From contig MFYT01000007.1 in NCBI GenBank assembly GCA_001789205.1, forward strand, positions 34,218-98,217: 64,000 bases of DNA. The letters are read 5' to 3'. The notes beneath the pieces are model-generated. The model was not told where the DNA came from, did no database searches, and was given only the letters and a program-made list of their open reading frames with translations. Source of the DNA: Candidatus Raymondbacteria bacterium RIFOXYA2_FULL_49_16. GTDB taxonomy: Bacteria; Fibrobacterota; OXYB2-FULL-49-7; XYB2-FULL-49-35. This document shows, in pieces, positions 30,737-39,204 of this stretch; position 1 is the first letter of the stretch, and each line of letters begins with the position of its first letter. The translations under genes and the position numbers were made by a program.

Positions 30737-31521
30737 CAGGGTACATACTGGTGTTCACGGGCCTTGGCGGGCTTGCTTTTACCATCTTTAACTCGGGAAA
30801 GGCCGGGATCAGGCGGCCACTTGTCCTGCTTGCGTCGGTGAATGCGCGTTTTGCGCTTTTGGCGCAGAGGCGCTTGTATTCCCTCAAAGCGGCTTGCGCG
30901 GGCGCGTCGTTTCCTTTTACCTTCGATGAATTTCTCGCTCTCAGAGAGGCGCTTGCTCTTGGCGTTTTTCTGTGTGTCTGGTTCGGATTAGGTATTCCGG
31001 CCTCAGCGGCAGGAATATGCGGCGCTCTCGGTTTTTTTCTCCCTTCCCTTAAACTTAACGACATTGTCAAAAAACGCAGGGCTGAATTCAGACGGTCGTT
31101 CATTATATTTCTCGATCTGTTTCTCCTGATTCTCGAATCAGGACTCGATTTCGGGCGCGCATTAAAGCTGCTGCTCGATAAATTTCCCCCGGGAATGCTG
31201 ACAGACGAATTTGAACGCATGCTAGTGGACATGCGCCTGGGCCATTCCCGTGAAGAAGCGCTGTGGCATATGGCCGAACGGATTGGCGATGAGAATTTTT
31301 CCGATTTTGCATCCGCAGTGGTGCAGTCCGACAGGACTGGCGGGTCGCTTTCACATATAGTGCATGGTCTCCTGGTTTCCATAAAGACCCGGCGCGTGCA
31401 GGCTGCTGAAAAAATGGCCCATGAGGCTCCGGTAAAACTTCTTGGCCCCCTGGTTCTTTTTATCTTCCCCGTTGTTTTCATTGTTCTATTCGGCCCCATT
31501 GTTATAGGATTGCTCCAATGA
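30724..31521 (+). CDS. TadC-like type II secretion system F-domain membrane protein
   Basis: 265 residues from ATG 30724, which follows AAGGAG at 30713-30718; an upstream GTG at 30700 is less likely. It overlaps the glycosylase gene by 13 bases. Hydrophobic helices lie near 5-25, 70-100 and 240-265. The T2SSF domain is recognisable: RRSFIIFLDLFLLILESGLD, then ERMLVDMRLGHSREEALWHM and VVQSDRTGGSLSHIVHGLL. TadC pairs with TadB to form the platform of Flp pilus machines. No tadA or tadB is in the window, but two Flp-like pilins lie 8 kb downstream. Confidence 0.85.
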   Translation: MAGLTGYILVFTGLGGLAFTIFNSGKAGIRRPLVLLASVNARFALLAQRRLYSLKAACAGASFPFTFDEFLALREALALGVFLCVWFGLGIPASAAGICGALGFFLPSLKLNDIVKKRRAEFRRSFIIFLDLFLLILESGLDFGRALKLLLDKFPPGMLTDEFERMLVDMRLGHSREEALWHMAERIGDENFSDFASAVVQSDRTGGSLSHIVHGLLVSIKTRRVQAAEKMAHEAPVKLLGPLVLFIFPVVFIVLFGPIVIGLLQ

Positions 31522-32318
31522 CCGTCTATACTCTTGTACCAACGGACAGCGCTGCCGGCATGGTTCCAACAGCGCTTGAAAAGGCAGAGACGGTTGTGGG
31601 ACGCTGGGCACCCGATTCTCTGCCCGATATTGAAATCAGCGGTCCGGGTATTTCACGCAGGCACCTAGTGCTGAAACGGGATAACGACAGGCTCTTTGCG
31701 GTCAATCCTGGGTCACGGGATATCCGGATTAATGGAGAGCCGCTTTCCGGTGAACGGCAATTGCATGGTGGGGAACGCATTGATTTGCTCGATCTGTCAT
31801 TTGATGTGAAAAAAGGTGCTACCGCTGTTTCCCGAAGGCATTTTGTCTTTATTTTCCTGTGCCTTTTGGCTGTCGGCGCGTGTTTGTATATTTCACGGCA
31901 AACGGCCAACACTGCCGGATCAACCGCGCTTCCCCCGGTGGAAGCAGCCTATGGTACACATGCGTCATCGTACGTGGAAACGGATGGTCATTCGCTTGCA
32001 TATGCCACTATACTCCTCCGTGACCGGGAAATCCATCCAGCGAACCGGTTTCTCGCATGCGCTGAATTCAAAAAAGCCGCCCAGTCCGGAGTGCCTGATA
32101 GCGTGCGCGTTTATTTTGAAAATACCGCGCATCGTCTTGAAGCGGAAATTGATTCACTCTATCACGAGTACCGCGACCTTGCCGATATCAGTTTCCGTCA
32201 GAAACAATACGGTACAAGCAGGCGTTATCTGAACGGGATTATGCGCATGATCCCTGATGTGCGCGACGCGCGATATATTTGGGCGGCCACCACACATAGC
32301 AGGATATCAGGCAAATGA
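31518..32318 (+). CDS. Membrane-anchored FHA-domain protein
   Basis: 266 residues. N-terminal forkhead-associated domain (about 15-97) with GR at 28-29, GISRRHLVL at 44-52 and RINGEPL at 70-76, the phosphothreonine-binding features. One transmembrane helix at 108-125 puts an unrecognised C-terminal region, ending in a helical ELYHEY/RRYLNGIMRM type segment, outside the inner membrane. Overlaps the genes on both sides by four bases. Its place directly before two Ser/Thr kinases suggests it is a kinase substrate or docking partner that links phosphorylation to the TadC-like protein. Confidence 0.87.
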   Translation: MTVYTLVPTDSAAGMVPTALEKAETVVGRWAPDSLPDIEISGPGISRRHLVLKRDNDRLFAVNPGSRDIRINGEPLSGERQLHGGERIDLLDLSFDVKKGATAVSRRHFVFIFLCLLAVGACLYISRQTANTAGSTALPPVEAAYGTHASSYVETDGHSLAYATILLRDREIHPANRFLACAEFKKAAQSGVPDSVRVYFENTAHRLEAEIDSLYHEYRDLADISFRQKQYGTSRRYLNGIMRMIPDVRDARYIWAATTHSRISGK

Positions 32319-33778
32319 ACCAGGACAAAACCAGGATCATTGTTCCAGCGCAGGGTGTGGATCCGTATCAGACGCGCCATTCCTCCGTACCGGTTGAATT
32401 CGAGGAAAAAAAAGGGGCGTGCTTTGGTGATTGCGTTATTGAGCATCCCCTGGGAATGGGCGGGGCTGCCGCTGTTTACCTGGCAAAACACCAGAAGCTG
32501 GAGGTCCTGCGCGCGATCAAGGTGCTCAAAGGGCAATTCCGTAATGATTCCCAGTTTAAAAAACGGTTTTTAAAGGAGGCAAAGCTGGTCGCGGGCCTCG
32601 ACCACCCGGCAATCGTCAGAATACACACAGTGGGAGAGGCTGACGGTAAGCCTTTTATCGAAATGGAATGGATCGATGGGACATCGCTCCGCAGGCTTTT
32701 TGAAGAACGGGGAGCCATGCCGCCCGCTGTGGCAGTGGCCATTGCCGAACAGGTGGCCCATGCGTTGGCGTATGCACATACGGCACCTATCGCCGATGGG
32801 GCCGGAGTGGTCCATCGCGACATTAAACCTGAGAATATTCTAGTACAGAAGGATGGACGTATCAAACTGGTCGATTTCGGTATTGCACGAACCATGGAGT
32901 CGTCGAACGATACCGTGGCCGGCACAATCATTGGAACGCTCCACTATATGTCACCAGAACAGATCGATGGTAGAAATGCTGACGCGCGTTCGGATTTATA
33001 TTCCTTGTCTGTAGTCCTATACGAGATGCTGACTGGTTTCGCTCCTTTTACGGCAGCGACTTTTACCGCTATAATTAAAAAAATATCAGAAGGCAGGTAT
33101 GTTTCCCTGAAGCGGGTGAATCCCAGAACTGCGCGTATAGTATCTGACATTGTGCGTAAAGGACTGCGGTCTCAGGCAGAGGAGCGGTTTCAGACAGCGA
33201 CCGAGTTGTCTGAGGCGTTCAGAGCCCTGCGCGTTAGAACACGGCTGGATCCTGACCAAATTGTGCGTGAATGGCTTTTTTCCGGAAAGGCGCCGGATCT
33301 GGTGAATACCCGAAAACGGATCCGGTATTTCGTATATGCGTGTCTGTTCGCGGGCGCTGCCGGCTTATATTTCTACGCAGATCACAATCCGCGTGCAGAG
33401 GAAAAGGCCGTTTATACTCAACCTGTTATGGCCGATTCAGCAGTCCCGATTGTACCTGTGAGGGACACCCTCTCCCGCGCAGTGCCGCAAGGGCAAGAGA
33501 CCATTATTCCCTCTCAGTCGCTTGTCCGGAAAGTACGTGTTTTTCCAAAGCTGAAACCAATTGCAAAGAATATGCCGCGGCAGGTACAAAGCCCGGCTGA
33601 AACGCGATTCGAGCAGGCTGCGGCGCTTGATCAGCGCTACCGCAGGGGTGAAGTTGAATTGCGCGACGCTGTCCGGGGGGCTTGGCAGACGTATATTAAG
33701 GAATACAGCAAGGATCCGGCATCTGAAAAGTTTGTTTCCGATGCAAAGAAAAGGTTATTATATATTATAAACAATTAA
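32315..33778 (+). CDS. Transmembrane serine/threonine protein kinase
   Basis: 487 residues. Complete Hanks-type kinase domain at about 40-305: glycine loop HPLGMGGAAAVYLAKH, catalytic Lys69 (RAIKVLK), HRD 168-170 in VVHRDIKPENILV, DFG 187-189 and GTLHYMSPEQ activation segment. The arginine before the catalytic Asp marks a phospho-activated kinase. A transmembrane helix at 338-354 leads to an extracytoplasmic tail of about 130 residues without a recognised domain. Overlaps the FHA gene by four bases and is followed six bases later by a second kinase. Confidence 0.93.
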   Translation: MNQDKTRIIVPAQGVDPYQTRHSSVPVEFEEKKGACFGDCVIEHPLGMGGAAAVYLAKHQKLEVLRAIKVLKGQFRNDSQFKKRFLKEAKLVAGLDHPAIVRIHTVGEADGKPFIEMEWIDGTSLRRLFEERGAMPPAVAVAIAEQVAHALAYAHTAPIADGAGVVHRDIKPENILVQKDGRIKLVDFGIARTMESSNDTVAGTIIGTLHYMSPEQIDGRNADARSDLYSLSVVLYEMLTGFAPFTAATFTAIIKKISEGRYVSLKRVNPRTARIVSDIVRKGLRSQAEERFQTATELSEAFRALRVRTRLDPDQIVREWLFSGKAPDLVNTRKRIRYFVYACLFAGAAGLYFYADHNPRAEEKAVYTQPVMADSAVPIVPVRDTLSRAVPQGQETIIPSQSLVRKVRVFPKLKPIAKNMPRQVQSPAETRFEQAAALDQRYRRGEVELRDAVRGAWQTYIKEYSKDPASEKFVSDAKKRLLYIINN

Positions 33779-33784
33779 CCTTAT

Positions 33785-36520
33785 ATGGCCACTAAAACCA
33801 TCAAAGACTTCAAAGACACGCCAACCACCCTGCGTAAGCTTGATACCACAAAGCTGGCCACGGGGACAAAGGTAGGCCAGTATGTTATCATGAACGAGAT
33901 TGACCGGGGCGGCATGGCGGTTGTGTACAAGGCACGGCAGCTTGGACTCGACCGGGAGGTGGCGCTCAAGGTGCTGCCGCCGTCAATCTCTTTGCAGAGC
34001 AAATTTACTGAGCGCTTCGCAAAAGAGGCGCGCGCCATTGCGCAACTGACTCACCCGAATATTGTCCGCATCATTGAGGTGGGCGGTGACGCCGGCATCT
34101 ACTTTATTGCCATGGAATTCCTTGATGGACTCAATCTTTACAAGTATATGGTCCGTTTCGAGCCGACAGTGTATACGGTCATCCAGATCATCAAGCAGCT
34201 TGCCGATGCTCTTGAATACGCGCACAGCCGCAATATCATCCATCGCGACTTGAAATTGAACAACGTTATCATGAAGGACAATGCCATTCCCATTCTTATC
34301 GATTTTGGCCTGGCAAAAGCGCGGGAAGCAGACAGTGGCGTGACCATTTCAGGTGAAATCATCGGTTCGCCGTCGTACATGTCGCCCGAACAGGCGCTGG
34401 GTAATCATGTAGACGAAAGGACCGATATCTATTCGCTGGGCATTATGGCCTACGAACTACTTACTTCCAAGAACCCCTTCTTCGATAAACGGGGATATCA
34501 ACAGACTATCTGGAACGTCATCCACGGCGAAGCGAGGCCGCCGCGCGAGGTTTCGGACTGGATTCCGCGGGATATCGAAGTCATAATCATGAAAGCCCTG
34601 GAAAAGGACCGGGAAAAACGATATCAAACCATGCGTGCCTTCCGCATGGACCTTGAACGGTATCAGGCCGGGGAACCTATTCTTGCCCGCTCACCTTCGA
34701 TCCTGGAACATGTGGTACGCCAGGTCCGAAAGCGGAAGGGACTCTTCATGTCCGTGGCAGCGATCACCATTCTTCTCGCGCTTTTTGGATCGTATTACCG
34801 GTATCAGACCAATCTGGAGAAGGCTGATTGGAAGGAGGTCCGGTTTGAGGCGGATATGTACACGAATCTCGACCAGCTCTGGGAAGGCAAACACGATGGT
34901 GAGGACCTCAAGTTTATTTCCATGGATTCGCCCTGGGTGGGGAGCAGCGGCCGTATACAGGTTTCCGCTGACGGATATACCTGGATTACCTGGCGCAGGA
35001 AAAACTCGAACGATATGCGGCTTGAATTCACCATTGAGGCGAACCGCGACCAGAACCGGGAATTTGGTTTTTTTATCAATGGCACTGATCCCGAAACCGG
35101 GTATACCTTCAGGTTCCTTAATGATGGCATATACCTGTCAAAAAAATCGCGCCAGTATATTATAAACCGTATTCAGCCGCGCCTTCTCAAAAAAGGCGAA
35201 CATGTACGGATCCGCGCTGAAAAGGATGGATATCGGATAAATCTTTTTGTCAATAATCGCCTGAAAATGTCTTTTGATGACTATACACCCCTTTCCTCAA
35301 GTGTGCAGAATTCGATGGGGTTTTATGTGGACAACGGGAGCGTGATCCTTTCCGATATAATGCTTTACCAGTTGGGAGTGCCTCTGAAAACCCAGCCTAT
35401 TGAGACCGCGGACCGTTTCTTTGAACACCGCTATTTCAAGGACGCCATTGACGAATACCTCACCATAGCAGCCCTCTATCCCAACGATCCCATGGCGGTA
35501 CGCGCCCAATACAAAATAGGATTGTCATATATGGAAATGGGTGAATTGGAAACCGCCATTTCCGAATTTGAAAATATTCTGCGTACCAAGAACAATAATC
35601 TGATTCCATCGGCCATGGGACAGATAGTCCGCTGCTATACCAGTCTCGGCGACGATTTCCGGGCTGAAAAGATGCTGCTACGGTTGCGCGACCGGTATCC
35701 TGACTCACCTACTGTTATCGCCCTGCTTTCGGAAACCAGTAGCCGGCTGATCGGGATCATGGCCAAAGACAAACCCGCATTGTCCGCTGTTGTTGAGGAA
35801 AGACTCGATTTCCTGATGAAAAATTTCGCACCGCAGGAACGGTTTTTCATAGATGCGCATATGGCTTTTGGCGAATGGCATCTTAAATGGCGCGACTATG
35901 CCAAGGCGAAAAAAATATTTGAGAGCATTGAGAAGGGATATCTTCCCGGTATCGACCAGGCGGTCATCGCTTCGGTGCGGATCGGCGACATTGAAGCCTA
36001 TACCGGTTCCCTGTCAAAGGCCGTTGAAAAATACAATACAATCCTTTCCCTACACCATGCCAATGGCCGGGCATGCGCTGAATCGTGGATGGGCATCGGA
36101 TGGGTTGATCGGGCCCTCTGCAAAGCTGATGATGCTCTGAAGAGCTATGATTTCGTAATCAAGGAGTTCGGCTATTTCCGCGATCTTGGGGCCAAGGCAA
36201 CCATCAACAACGCCTTTGTCTATCTTGAAAAGACCGTGCCTGAAAAAGCCTCTGAAGAAATTTTTAAGAGGGTCCTCCAGAAATATCGCGATTATGACGC
36301 TGAAACATGCATTGCCCGGTTCATGCTCGGGCTTTCTGATGAAAAAGAATTGGCAAGAAAATTTGCACCAGCCATGCTTAATTATTATATTGCAGAAAGG
36401 TACCGGTATCTGGGCGATAAACGGAACGCAATTGTTTATTTCTCAAAGTTTAAGAAGGATGCGGGAAACAACCAGTTGCTCATAAGACTCGTGGAAAGCC
36501 AAATGGCATATGTCAGATAG
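33785..36520 (+). CDS. Large transmembrane Ser/Thr kinase with LamG-like and TPR sensor regions
   Basis: 911 residues. Kinase domain about 33-300 with Lys62 (EVALKVLP), HRD 153-155, DFG 173-175 and GSPSYMSPEQ. The catalytic loop reads HRDLKLNNVIM where most family members have KPxN. Transmembrane helix near 319-337. The extracytoplasmic part starts with a beta-rich region (about 345-530) that resembles concanavalin/LamG-like sugar-binding folds, with alternating WITWRRK and FGFFINGTDPETGYTF strands, and continues with many TPR-like helical pairs (about 540-905; for example YKIGLSYMEMGELETAISEF). It could sense envelope components. SD-poor start six bases after the first kinase. Confidence 0.9.
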   Translation: MATKTIKDFKDTPTTLRKLDTTKLATGTKVGQYVIMNEIDRGGMAVVYKARQLGLDREVALKVLPPSISLQSKFTERFAKEARAIAQLTHPNIVRIIEVGGDAGIYFIAMEFLDGLNLYKYMVRFEPTVYTVIQIIKQLADALEYAHSRNIIHRDLKLNNVIMKDNAIPILIDFGLAKAREADSGVTISGEIIGSPSYMSPEQALGNHVDERTDIYSLGIMAYELLTSKNPFFDKRGYQQTIWNVIHGEARPPREVSDWIPRDIEVIIMKALEKDREKRYQTMRAFRMDLERYQAGEPILARSPSILEHVVRQVRKRKGLFMSVAAITILLALFGSYYRYQTNLEKADWKEVRFEADMYTNLDQLWEGKHDGEDLKFISMDSPWVGSSGRIQVSADGYTWITWRRKNSNDMRLEFTIEANRDQNREFGFFINGTDPETGYTFRFLNDGIYLSKKSRQYIINRIQPRLLKKGEHVRIRAEKDGYRINLFVNNRLKMSFDDYTPLSSSVQNSMGFYVDNGSVILSDIMLYQLGVPLKTQPIETADRFFEHRYFKDAIDEYLTIAALYPNDPMAVRAQYKIGLSYMEMGELETAISEFENILRTKNNNLIPSAMGQIVRCYTSLGDDFRAEKMLLRLRDRYPDSPTVIALLSETSSRLIGIMAKDKPALSAVVEERLDFLMKNFAPQERFFIDAHMAFGEWHLKWRDYAKAKKIFESIEKGYLPGIDQAVIASVRIGDIEAYTGSLSKAVEKYNTILSLHHANGRACAESWMGIGWVDRALCKADDALKSYDFVIKEFGYFRDLGAKATINNAFVYLEKTVPEKASEEIFKRVLQKYRDYDAETCIARFMLGLSDEKELARKFAPAMLNYYIAERYRYLGDKRNAIVYFSKFKKDAGNNQLLIRLVESQMAYVR

Positions 36521-36548
36521 GTCAATCACCACAAAGAAGGAGGATTTT

Positions 36549-37265
36549 ATGGTTATCAGGTTTTTAGCCGCAACAATGCTCATGCTTGCGGTGTCCGCCT
36601 ACACCGCTGAAATCGGCGGAAAGTTCGCTTTTGGGTTTGAACAAGGCGTTTCCGTGGGAGGCGATGAATCGAACGGTGTGCTTGGCAAGGGTATATCGTT
36701 CAAACTATGCTTAAGCAATGTTATTGCAGTACAAGCTGCTGTTGGTTTTAATTACAGCCAGCAGACAAACGATATTTTCAATTCGGACAACACAGAACTA
36801 CTATACAAAGAAGACCAGGACAGGATTGATTATAGCGCTGCCGCATATGGAATATTGGTCTTTAGAAGGTTTGAACGCGTTCATTTGAACGGCATGACTG
36901 GTATTCTCATTGCATCGCGCAGCAACCATTTCAAGGACGAGGCGCTTGCCTCGGTATCGAATCCTTCTTATGGGCGCGGTGATGGTACAAATGGAGCATT
37001 TATTTTGTCTGGAGAACCGAGCAAGATGACTGATGTGCATCTTCGTATTCTTATGGCGCCAGAAATATTTTTATTTCCCAACTTTTCTTTGGAATATAAA
37101 TACGGGTTTGATATTGCCCTTACGAAAGATCCTATTGTGCTCCAAAATACTGGTTCAGGTTACACAACAGCCAACTATGTTGTCAATGAACGCAAACGCT
37201 TGAAAATCGATGTGATCGGCGATCTCAATCTGGTGAATAGCGCATCGGTCCACTTTTATTTCTAA
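36549..37265 (+). CDS. Small outer-membrane-barrel-like secreted protein
   Basis: 238 residues from ATG 36549, which follows AAGGAGGATTTT; the frame reaches 36510 but that start lies inside the kinase gene. Residues 1-20 form a signal peptide ending SAYTAE. The rest alternates polar and apolar residues with many aromatic ends (GKFAFGFEQG, VQAAVGFNYSQQ, FSLEYKYGFDIALT) and finishes with an aromatic residue (HFYF), like an eight- to ten-strand barrel. Not matched to a named family. Probably last gene of the kinase transcription unit because a terminator follows. Confidence 0.72.
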   Translation: MVIRFLAATMLMLAVSAYTAEIGGKFAFGFEQGVSVGGDESNGVLGKGISFKLCLSNVIAVQAAVGFNYSQQTNDIFNSDNTELLYKEDQDRIDYSAAAYGILVFRRFERVHLNGMTGILIASRSNHFKDEALASVSNPSYGRGDGTNGAFILSGEPSKMTDVHLRILMAPEIFLFPNFSLEYKYGFDIALTKDPIVLQNTGSGYTTANYVVNERKRLKIDVIGDLNLVNSASVHFYF

Positions 37266-37291
37266 GCGTATATAACTCGTATGGATTAAAT

Positions 37292-37325
37292 CCCGGTCCC
37301 AAAAAGCATGGGGCCGGGTTTTTTT
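37292..37325 (+). terminator. Intrinsic terminator ending at the next start codon
   Basis: CCCGGTCCC (37292-37300) pairs with GGGGCCGGG (37310-37318), nine pairs including one G-T, followed by seven T. It ends the kinase gene string. Unusually, the ATG of the next gene begins on the base after the T run. Confidence 0.85.
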
Positions 37326-38168
37326 ATGGAATATGCCCGCCTAGCCTACCTCTTTGCCGTGCTTCCGGTACTTAAGGTCCTGGTTGTTTTTTTTCCATTT
37401 TTTCTGTGCGGCCTGGTAATCCGGTTCCTGAAAGAACGCATTGATACTGTGTTGATCAATGAATATGGCAGAATACCTTATTTTATCTTTGCCGCCCTGG
37501 GCACGCCTGTGCATGAATTGAGCCATATCATAGCAAGCCTGCTCTTTGGCCACAAGGTAAAAAGGTTCAGTCTTTTTTTTCCCAGAAGAGACGGTCAACT
37601 GGGATACGTTGAACACGCGTATAATCCTGACAGTCTGTACCAGCGTGTGGGGTGTTTTTTCATCGGCATGGCGCCGGTAGTCATGGGATGCGCCTTTTTT
37701 TTCCTGCTTACACGGCTTTTTTTCCCAGGTTTCAGGTTCGCTGACGAGATATATGTCTCTTTCAAGGGCGTTGCGTCATTGAAAAGTATTTCAGCACTAT
37801 CATCTTTTTTTTCCGGTCTGGCCGTTTTTTTCAAGTCTTTTATCATGGAATTTATTGGACGTATTGCAGCGGGCGATTGGAAGCCGGTTTTCTATCTGCT
37901 TCTAACCACTGGTATTGGGAGCCATATGTTTCCAAGCAGGGCTGATTTTTCCGGCACAGTCCCGGGGATTATCGTTCTCTATACCGTCATTGTTGTGTCT
38001 AATTTTGTGCTGTTTCTGCTCAGTGTGCATTTTGACAGGGTCGTCGCCATGGGTATTGCCTGGACCGCGCTCTGGGTCAATATCATGCTTCTTATTATCC
38101 TGGTCCTTGCCTTTGCCGGTGTGGCCCTTTATGCCCCAGTGCTGATAAAACGCGCTCTTTCAAGTTGA
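37326..38168 (+). CDS. Polytopic membrane protein with HExxH zinc-protease motif
   Basis: 280 residues from ATG 37326; a second in-frame ATG at 37308 lies inside the terminator loop. Several transmembrane helices. GTPVHELSHIIASLLFGH (60-76) contains HExxH (His63, Glu64, His67) in the first third, as in membrane-embedded M50-like metalloproteases, but Gly after the third position is Ser and no clear second metal motif (NxxPxPxLDG) is seen. It may be a divergent site-2-type protease or an inactive relative. The gene carries four runs of eight T and two of seven. No Shine-Dalgarno is available because the terminator abuts the start. Confidence 0.7.
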   Translation: MEYARLAYLFAVLPVLKVLVVFFPFFLCGLVIRFLKERIDTVLINEYGRIPYFIFAALGTPVHELSHIIASLLFGHKVKRFSLFFPRRDGQLGYVEHAYNPDSLYQRVGCFFIGMAPVVMGCAFFFLLTRLFFPGFRFADEIYVSFKGVASLKSISALSSFFSGLAVFFKSFIMEFIGRIAAGDWKPVFYLLLTTGIGSHMFPSRADFSGTVPGIIVLYTVIVVSNFVLFLLSVHFDRVVAMGIAWTALWVNIMLLIILVLAFAGVALYAPVLIKRALSS

Positions 38169-38186
38169 AGTCAACGTCCCTATAAT
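38158..38186 (+). promoter_or_regulatory. Candidate promoter of the tRNA-Ser gene
   Basis: Perfect -10 TATAAT at 38181-38186, 34 bases before the mature tRNA 5' end. The best -35 is TTTCAA at 38158-38163 (three of six) with a 17-base spacer, overlapping the end of the upstream gene. Confidence 0.45.
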
Positions 38187-38220
38187 GTATATTTTCCTCT
38201 CATTGCAGGCTTACGTGTTC

Positions 38221-38308
38221 GGAGAGGTCGCATAGTTGGCCTAGTGCGCTGGTTTGCTAAATCAGTGTGGGGTTACACCCACCGAGGGTTCGAATCCCTC
38301 CCTCTCCG
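38221..38308 (+). tRNA. tRNA-Ser, anticodon GCU
   Basis: Folds as a class II tRNA with a long variable arm. Acceptor GGAGAGG (38221-38227) pairs with CCTCTCC (38301-38307) and G is the discriminator base, as in serine tRNAs. The anticodon stem-loop is CTGGT-TTGCTAA-ATCAG, giving anticodon GCU for AGC/AGU codons. T arm GAGGG-TTCGAAT-CCCTC. CCA is not encoded, so it must be added by the CCA enzyme. A T6 run follows and may terminate transcription. Confidence 0.96.
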
Positions 38309-38329
38309 CTTTTTTAAATTTTTTAGCAT

Positions 38330-38722
38330 ATGCCGCTCGAACACTCCACTGATATCATGGTCCGGTATGCAGAGACAGATCAGATGGGCATGGTACACCA
38401 TGTTTCCTATGCCGTATATTTTGAAGAGGCGCGTACAAAAAACCTGGCTGCAGCTGGTCTTCCCTATCACCTCATGGAGGAGCGAGGTGTACTGTTGCCC
38501 GTGGTTGAACTGACACTGCAGTATCTGAAACCAGCGAAATTCGGCGAATATGTGACTGTGAAATCCGTTATTTCTCCGCCCCAGGGTGCACGCCTTCGAG
38601 TCGAATACCGCATTCTCAGAGGCGATGACCTCCTGGTGACCGGGAGTACTATTCACGCCTTTATGGGGAAAAACGGCCGTCCTATCAGGCCCCCCGGTGA
38701 TATTATTGCTGTTCTTTCATAA
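38330..38722 (+). CDS. Acyl-CoA thioesterase, YbgC/FcbC 4HBT family
   Basis: 130-residue single hot-dog domain. The signature RYAETDQMGMVHHVSYAVYF (12-31) carries the catalytic Asp in the AETDQMG loop and the following helix. Family members hydrolyse short or medium acyl-CoA or act with the Tol-Pal system; no tol genes are near, so the substrate is open. Starts 21 bases after the tRNA with no obvious ribosome-binding site. Confidence 0.88.
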   Translation: MPLEHSTDIMVRYAETDQMGMVHHVSYAVYFEEARTKNLAAAGLPYHLMEERGVLLPVVELTLQYLKPAKFGEYVTVKSVISPPQGARLRVEYRILRGDDLLVTGSTIHAFMGKNGRPIRPPGDIIAVLS

Positions 38723-38727
38723 TATTA

Positions 38728-38758
38728 TTGACATTACACACTTGAAAACTGCTATTTT
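38728..38758 (+). promoter_or_regulatory. Candidate promoter giving a near-leaderless pilin mRNA
   Basis: Perfect TTGACA at 38728-38733 and TATTTT at 38753-38758 with a 19-base spacer. The ATG of the first pilin starts only ten bases after the -10 box, so transcription would begin within a few bases of the start codon. No Shine-Dalgarno is present. Confidence 0.5.
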
Positions 38759-38767
38759 ATAGCTTCT

Positions 38768-38932
38768 ATGAACAACAGAGGACAGGCATTTGCGGAATAT
38801 ACGCTCATTGTCTCGGTTTTAGCACTTTTTCTGGGAGCGGTCATTGCCCCCAGGTCGCCGCTGAACATTGTCGCGGCGCTTAAAAAATATCAGAATAATC
38901 TGGTTAAAGCCATAAATAATCCAATACCCTAA
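38768..38932 (+). CDS. Flp/type IVb pilin-like short protein 1
   Basis: 54 residues, too short for usual gene finders. It has a class III signal arrangement: a short polar head MNNRG, then QAFAEYTLIVSVLALFLGAV with Glu five residues after the glycine and an adjacent Tyr, followed by an 18-residue hydrophobic helix and a basic tail. This is the Flp prepilin pattern, cleaved after Gly by a TadV-type peptidase. It is followed 13 bases later by a second protein of the same design. Confidence 0.75.
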   Translation: MNNRGQAFAEYTLIVSVLALFLGAVIAPRSPLNIVAALKKYQNNLVKAINNPIP

Positions 38933-38945
38933 CTCAGGAGGTTGT

Positions 38946-39146
38946 ATGCGAAAGATCAGGAACATCAAAGGACAGGGAATGACCGAATATATTATTATCG
39001 TGGCTATAGTGGCCATTGCAGCCGTTGCGGCGTTTAAAATGTTTGGTCACAGGATACGGACCAGCCTTTTTAAAACGGGAACTCAGCTTGAAACCGAGGT
39101 TACTGGTGAAGACGGTATCAATAACACCGACGATGGTTCAGAATAA
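38946..39146 (+). CDS. Flp/type IVb pilin-like short protein 2
   Basis: 66 residues starting at ATG 38946 behind CAGGAGG. MRKIRNIKGQGMTEYIIIVA shows the same signature as its neighbour: basic head, G-Q-x-x-x-E-Y and a hydrophobic helix, then an acidic tail (GEDGINNTDDGSE). Mature protein would be about 55 residues. It probably forms the major Flp pilin, with the preceding gene as a minor pilin. The TadC-like gene at 30724 is the only visible assembly component. Confidence 0.82.
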   Translation: MRKIRNIKGQGMTEYIIIVAIVAIAAVAAFKMFGHRIRTSLFKTGTQLETEVTGEDGINNTDDGSE

Positions 39147-39173
39147 TACCAAGCGTTCATAGTAATAAAATTG

Positions 39174-39204
39174 TGCCGGATTTTACGATCCGGCATTGTT
39201 GTTT
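39174..39204 (+). terminator. Terminator-like hairpin abutting the next start codon
   Basis: TGCCGGAT (39174-39181) pairs with ATCCGGCA (39188-39195), eight pairs and a six-base loop, followed by TTGTTGTTT. The next ATG is at 39205. It probably ends the pilin transcript, and repeats the layout seen at 37292-37326. Confidence 0.75.
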
